A DNA stretch of 64,000 bases, from positions 918,144 through 982,143 of the forward strand of contig LNGK01000002.1 of assembly GCA_001510575.1 (NCBI GenBank). The letters are read 5' to 3'. The translations under genes and the position numbers were made by a program. The notes under the pieces are model-generated. The model worked only from the letters and a program-made list of their open reading frames with translations. It had not been told where the DNA came from and did not search any database. The DNA comes from Knoxdaviesia capensis. Its lineage: Eukaryota; Ascomycota; Sordariomycetes; Microascales; Gondwanamycetaceae. Shown here piece by piece: positions 59,651 to 64,000 of the stretch; position 1 is the stretch's first letter, and each line of letters opens with the position of its first letter.

Positions 59651-61823
59651 ATGTCGACGCAATTCAGCGACGATGCTGCCGGCCTCATCAAGCTGGCCCA
59701 GAACAACCTGTTGGTCCGCCACCTGAGTGCACTTTGCCAGTCGTACGGCCTCAGCAAGACGGGCGTTAAGGCAGACCTGCAGAGACGAATCGTGCAGCGT
59801 ATGTATATCCCCAGATGGCCGGGCCGGTGACATTCGGCGAAGCTATCAGAGCTATCTTCATCTCGTTGGTTGTGCTTGTGCTGACGAAGCCATTGGTGTT
59901 TACTACTTGCCCCATAGTGATCCGCGAGCTGCTGGCCGACCACAACATGGCTGTGTTCTACGAGCTGGAGAGGGAGATATTTGCCTATGTTGGCCTCCCT
60001 CCAAAACAACACACTGTCACGTCTGCTGCAAAGCCTCAGCCACCGCTAATGTCGGCAGGTGCCACGACGCGCATGCTACCATTTCCTCATGGCTTCAACA
60101 ACCCCGCCATGACTGGCCGCGATAATGTTTACTCGCAGGCCCATCACCGCTCCCAGCCGAGTATGATTTTCCTCCATTCAACACCTCACCCAGAAACCAC
60201 CACCATGCCCAAAAAGTCGAGAATTAACAAGAAGTCGCGTGCTTTCTCTCTTGCAGCTCTCCGGTTCAAGAAGAGCCCGTTCTACGAGCTCCGAACCCAA
60301 ATCGGCGATGTCAAGACTTGTGAGAGTAAGTTGTTCTGGTCCTTTGGCCATCTCCCGCGCCGTTGTGTGCCTCGTCTCAATGCTAATGCCCTGTCGGCCC
60401 TTCTTCCCAGTCATGTCGCAAAACCGTAGCAACGTAACCGTCAATCTCAAGGTCAACGATTATCCCGAGCTCCAGAAGAGTATCAACGACTCGACCTACC
60501 GAGTGCTCGCCTTTTGCTCGCAAGAGGCCGACGGTGTCCAAGACGTTGCCTTCCCGCACCAATCGGAGCTTCAAGTCAACGGCGACGATGTGAAGGCGAA
60601 TCTGCGGGGCTTGAAGGGCAAGCCTGGCTCGACCCGCCCGGTCGATATTACCAGCTTTCTCCGCCTGCGCTCGCAATACTCCAACAGCATTACCCTCGTC
60701 TATGCTCTTACTCTCAAGAAGTTCTACTTTGTCGTCTATCTATGCAAGACTACTCCGGTGGCTGATCTGATTGAGCGAATCAAGTCTGGCCAGAGAATCC
60801 TGAAGACCTCTGTCATCCGAGACCGTAAGTTACACTGGTGACTGTTAGAGGTCACATCTCTCACCTATTGACTGCATAGCTAACGTGTTCTCCCTTGCTC
60901 TTTTTCCCCCCCTCCGACACAGTCACGAGACAAGCCGGTGATGCAGACATAGAAACGACCTCGCAAGTTCTGTCTCTCAAGTGCCCCCTCTCATACATGC
61001 GCCTAGAGACCCCGTGCCGAGGTCTGAACTGCACCCATGTGCAGTGCTTCGATGCGACGTCGTATCTGCAGCTGCAGCAGCAAGGCCCTCTCTGGCTGTG
61101 CCCGATCTGCAACAAGTCAGCCCCGTTTGACCAGCTCGCCGTTGATGAGTATGTTGGCAGTTTTCTCCCGTTTCTTCAATCGGGGCCCCTTCGCCACGTA
61201 CATATCAGTTCGGTAACTAACTCGTGCTCGTTTACTCTATTAGCTACGTCAAGGAGATTCTTGCGAATACCGGCACATCGGTGGACCAGGTCACGATCGA
61301 ACCTGACGCAACCTGGCACGCCGGTGAGCAAGCGGAGTCCAAGGTCAAGTTTGAGCGTGAGGCCACGTCGGGCTTCGATGACGATGACGACGATGTGGTG
61401 GCTCTGACCGATACCCGGACCACCCCCAACCGAAACCAGCACGGAACTCCCGCCTCGATTCGGCAGACACCGGGTGTGGCCGCCTCCTCCGGGGCTGTTG
61501 GCACTGGCGTCAAGCGCACGGCCGTGGTCATCGATCTCACGCTCTCGGACGATGAAGATGAAGAGCCCGCTCGGCCCGCCAAGCGACAGCAACTGTCGTT
61601 CAATGGATTCCAGTCCAGTGCCTCTCCGCCCATTGCGAACATCGGTAACGGATATGGAAGCACCAATAACAACAGCGGCAGCAGCAGCAGCAACAACGTC
61701 TCTGCCACCCCGTTCAGCACGGCGGATGGCAACGGCATGTCCCCGGGCTCCGGCTCTGGTGGAGGCAACGGGTCGGCAAACTCACTTGATATCGATAGCA
61801 TTGTCAACCCGTTCTATTACTAA
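59651..61823 (+). CDS. SIZ/PIAS-type SUMO E3 ligase, 6 exons
   Basis: Exons 59651-59798, 59918-60160, 60257-60325, 60411-60824, 60923-61148 and 61244-61823 give 559 aa. These nuclear E3s bring Ubc9~SUMO to targets. The SAP DNA-binding module is at about 12-50 (LVRHLSALCQSYGLSKTGVK). The PINIT domain is at about 131-285 (FKKSPFYELRTQ, VTVNLKVNDYPEL, RPVDITSFLRL). The SP-RING is at about 305-357 (LSLKCPLSYMRLETPCRG, CTHVQCFD, WLCPICNK) with its Cys/His zinc ligands. A SUMO-interacting motif VVIDLTLSDDEDEE lies at about 461-474, and the tail is Asn/Ser/Gly-rich. All introns have canonical ends. Intron 2 (60161-60256, GTATGA...TTGCAG) is 96 bp, stop-free and frame-neutral, so it can be missed or retained. 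The order SAP-PINIT-SP-RING-SIM matches yeast Siz1/Siz2 and S. pombe Pli1; which one is orthologous is open. Confidence 0.92.
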
Positions 61824-63348
61824 CCGTCTTTGGTTGCTACAGAGTATAGGTCTGCCCCTCTCCCCGCCTGTCTTGGACATAAGGCTGGCTAGTTAGCTAC
61901 CTAGTCTTGTGTTTTGTTCCTCGCCCCTTGCTCATCCTCGCCGCCCTCACTCCGTGACTTTCGGAACGAACGTGAGGCACATCACGGCGCTCATCTCCAG
62001 TCCCTCCCATCCACAATCGTCACTATCCGCCTCCGCTACCTCTTCCCTCGCTCATTCCCACCCTCTCTCTCTCTCTCCTCTCGCGTCCTTTATTTCGGCG
62101 TCATTCCTACTGGGTGGTACTTGCACATACAGGAGCCAGGAGTTTGCTCGATTGTTTCTTTTTTTTTCTTTACCGTCTTGTCATAGCTCCTTCTCTAGTC
62201 TCTCTAGCTCTTGAGTCGGTTCTTGTTCTCCAATGCCCGTTGAGGCTTGGGATTCGAGAGTCTGTCTTCAGACTATGAATTATGTACATTTTCCCTCCCA
62301 CTCTGTTTTCGGTTTCCTGCTCTGGCATTTTCTTTTTTGCGCGGGAGAACCACTTTGCTCTCTCCTTTCTCTTTTGCTGTCCTTTTAAGCTTGGTGATGG
62401 GGAAATTCCGGCGTTCTGGGTTAAGACGGGTTTAGCGATGGGATTACTTGCTTCTTGCTCTTTTTTGTGTATGGCATGAGAATAGCCTTCTACGTAGTTG
62501 TACACAGGGTCCTTCTTTTCAAAGCAGGCTTTTTTTCACTTTTCTCAATTCATCGTGAGATTGTATTGCATCGTAAACGTGTGTAAATCCAGAAACAAGA
62601 ACGTTATTTCGCAGCCGGTTGAGCATTGGCTTCGTTTCCAGGTAACTAGACAACTGGCAGACGGGCATGTAGTTGTGGTCACGTGACAGTGTACCTGCAC
62701 TTAGCCCAGGATCTGTCCCACTATGAACCGCGAACCACCTATCGACAACACCGGCACAAGTTCTTTCAACTCATCCTCGTGATCGCATTCCACCTTTTCA
62801 AATCTTCTCTTCGTTGCAGTAGCTCCAGACTCCGACTCGAATACCGCCGACCTTCGTCCTCGCGAATTCCCGTGTGTCCCTGTTCCCCCGCAAGCGAGAA
62901 TCGTCGTCCTGATTTCCTCGACTCCGCCTATACAAACGTGCGACCAGCTGGACAGCATTCCATTCTACGGGTGTCGGAAGCTATTTTGTGCACTTGACGA
63001 GCTTTGAGACGTACTTGTACCTGCATACAGGTCGATCATAGCTTCCCGCTGCAGCGTTCTCTGGGGATCTCCGTCCGAAGAACGAGAAACCTCCGTGCTG
63101 CGCCGATCGATCTCCCGGGGCGTGAATCTTTCTCGACACATCCCTCTGTATACCCACCCACAGCCGAACCACACGAAACCTTCGAAAAGCTCCCGGGACA
63201 CCAGAGTAAACGGGGCAACACATCCGCCCTCCCCGCCCTCCTCTCGTCTCCTCCTCCCTCCAAACCGTGGCCTCACCCCCCACCCCCCGCGCGAGGCCCT
63301 CTTCCTTTTCCCCCCTCCACCGCATCTCTCCACCCCGCGGCCTAGACC
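61824..63348. other. Intergenic SIZ 3' flank / TRS33 promoter
   Basis: 1.5 kb without a supported gene. C/T-rich blocks at 61910-62200 (SIZ 3' side) and 63120-63345 (TRS33 leader). Contains the palindromic E-box at 62678. Confidence 0.5.
62678..62687. promoter_or_regulatory. Palindromic E-box GTCACGTGAC
   Basis: A 10-bp palindrome with the TCACGTGA core bound by Cbf1/CPF1-type bHLH factors. It lies about 660 bp before TRS33. Confidence 0.45.
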
Positions 63349-64000
63349 ATGTCCTTCGAAAGCGCAATGCCGCCGTACAACGCCTCCGACCCCACCGCCA
63401 GCTTCCTCAGCGCGTCGTGCCTCGACTTCCTGCTGATCGAGCTCGTGCCGCTGGCGTTCCGGGTGACCAACGCGCTGGAGCCGGCCAGCTCGCGCGCCGA
63501 CGACGCCGACGCCGACGGCGGCGCCGCCAGCACCACAGACGGCGTCGCGGCGATAGGCGATGCGGCGGCCGGCGCACGCAGGCTGGACGAGGAGGAGGAG
63601 CGCGACGCGGTGTTCTACCGGCTGGAGTCGCTGGGGTACCGCGTCGGCCAGGGGCTCGTGGAGCGGTTCTCGAAGGACCGGCCGCGGTTCAACGAGACGC
63701 TGGACGCCATCAAGTTCCTGTGCAAGGACCTGTGGCTGCTGGTGTTTCGGAAGCAGGTGGATAACTTGAAGACGAATCACCGGGTATGTGTGCGCTGTTT
63801 GTTGTGCGGTGGGAGTGTATATGAGTGCTGTTTCTAACTTGGGTGTTTTGCTGTGTTTGTAGGGCGTCTACGTGCTAACAGATAACTCGTTCCGGCCACT
63901 CGCGCGGATGAGCACCGAGGCGGGCGGCCAGGCTGTGGTGCGCGCACAACCCGTGAGTCCCCCTCTCCCCCACTCTCGCTTCCTCCTCCTCCTCCTCCTC
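63349..64000 (+). CDS. TRS33: TRAPP complex subunit Trs33 (TRAPPC6), 5' part
   Basis: Exon 1 63349-63783, intron 63784-63862 (GTATGT, branch CTAAC, TGTAG), exon 2 63863-63952, then a GTGAGT donor running off the window; 175 aa are seen. Trs33 is a small subunit of the TRAPP tethering complexes that activate Ypt1/Rab1 at the Golgi. The alpha/beta Trs33/Bet3 fold is supported by SFLSASCLDFLLIELVPLAF at the N terminus, LGYRVGQGLVERFSKDR, and the hallmark FLCKDLWLLVFRKQVDNLKT followed by GVYVLTDNSFRPLARMS. An Ala/Asp-rich low-complexity insert (about 48-80) separates helices 1 and 2, longer than in yeast. The ATG at 63349 is the first in frame and follows a C-rich leader. Confidence 0.92.

Overview
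The window is nuclear DNA of a filamentous ascomycete (Pezizomycotina-like). The evidence is short spliceosomal introns (56-242 bp in the models below) with GT(A/G)NGT-type donors, CTAAC or CTGAC branch points and YAG acceptors; orthologues of typical fungal proteins (Pob3 without an HMG box, fungal condensin Cnd3/Ycg1, Las21/Gpi7, Siz/PIAS, the Llp/DUF2423 family, TRAPP Trs33); and GC-rich coding sequence set in intergenic DNA full of poly-T/poly-C tracts and microsatellites. The genus cannot be told from this. No tRNA, rRNA, recognisable transposon, virus or CRISPR array was seen.

Layout. 1-14 kb: the 3' end of an acyl-CoA synthetase-type gene; POB3 (FACT subunit, 3 exons); a probable broken gene near 4.2-4.7 kb; 4 kb without a gene; a bHLH regulator; and, convergent to it, a CRIB-domain (Cdc42/Rac effector-like) gene. 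13.9-44.1 kb: about 30 kb in which I find no credible protein gene. It contains homopolymer tracts, microsatellites, two assembly artefacts (an N gap inside poly-A and an N inside poly-G), TATA-like elements, and a strongly enriched family of TACTGTA/TACAGTA dyads. 44.1-64 kb: a compact housekeeping block with a NIPA-type Mg2+ transporter (-), condensin YCG1 (-), NOP4 (+), GPI7/LAS21 (-, 7 exons), LLP-like (-, 3 exons), a SIZ/PIAS SUMO ligase (+, 6 exons) and the 5' part of TRS33 (+).

How the genes relate. There is no operon or biosynthetic cluster. Several genes serve chromatin and ribosome biogenesis (POB3, YCG1, SIZ, NOP4, LLP), and telobox-like AACCCTAA/TTAGGG elements sit in the promoters flanking NOP4 and LLP. 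The gene-poor block lies upstream of the CRIB gene and downstream of the NIPA gene. It could be a very long regulatory region and/or host non-coding transcripts; that is inference. Sense strands of likely 5' leaders in this window are markedly C/T-rich, which gives an orientation cue for unannotated transcription.
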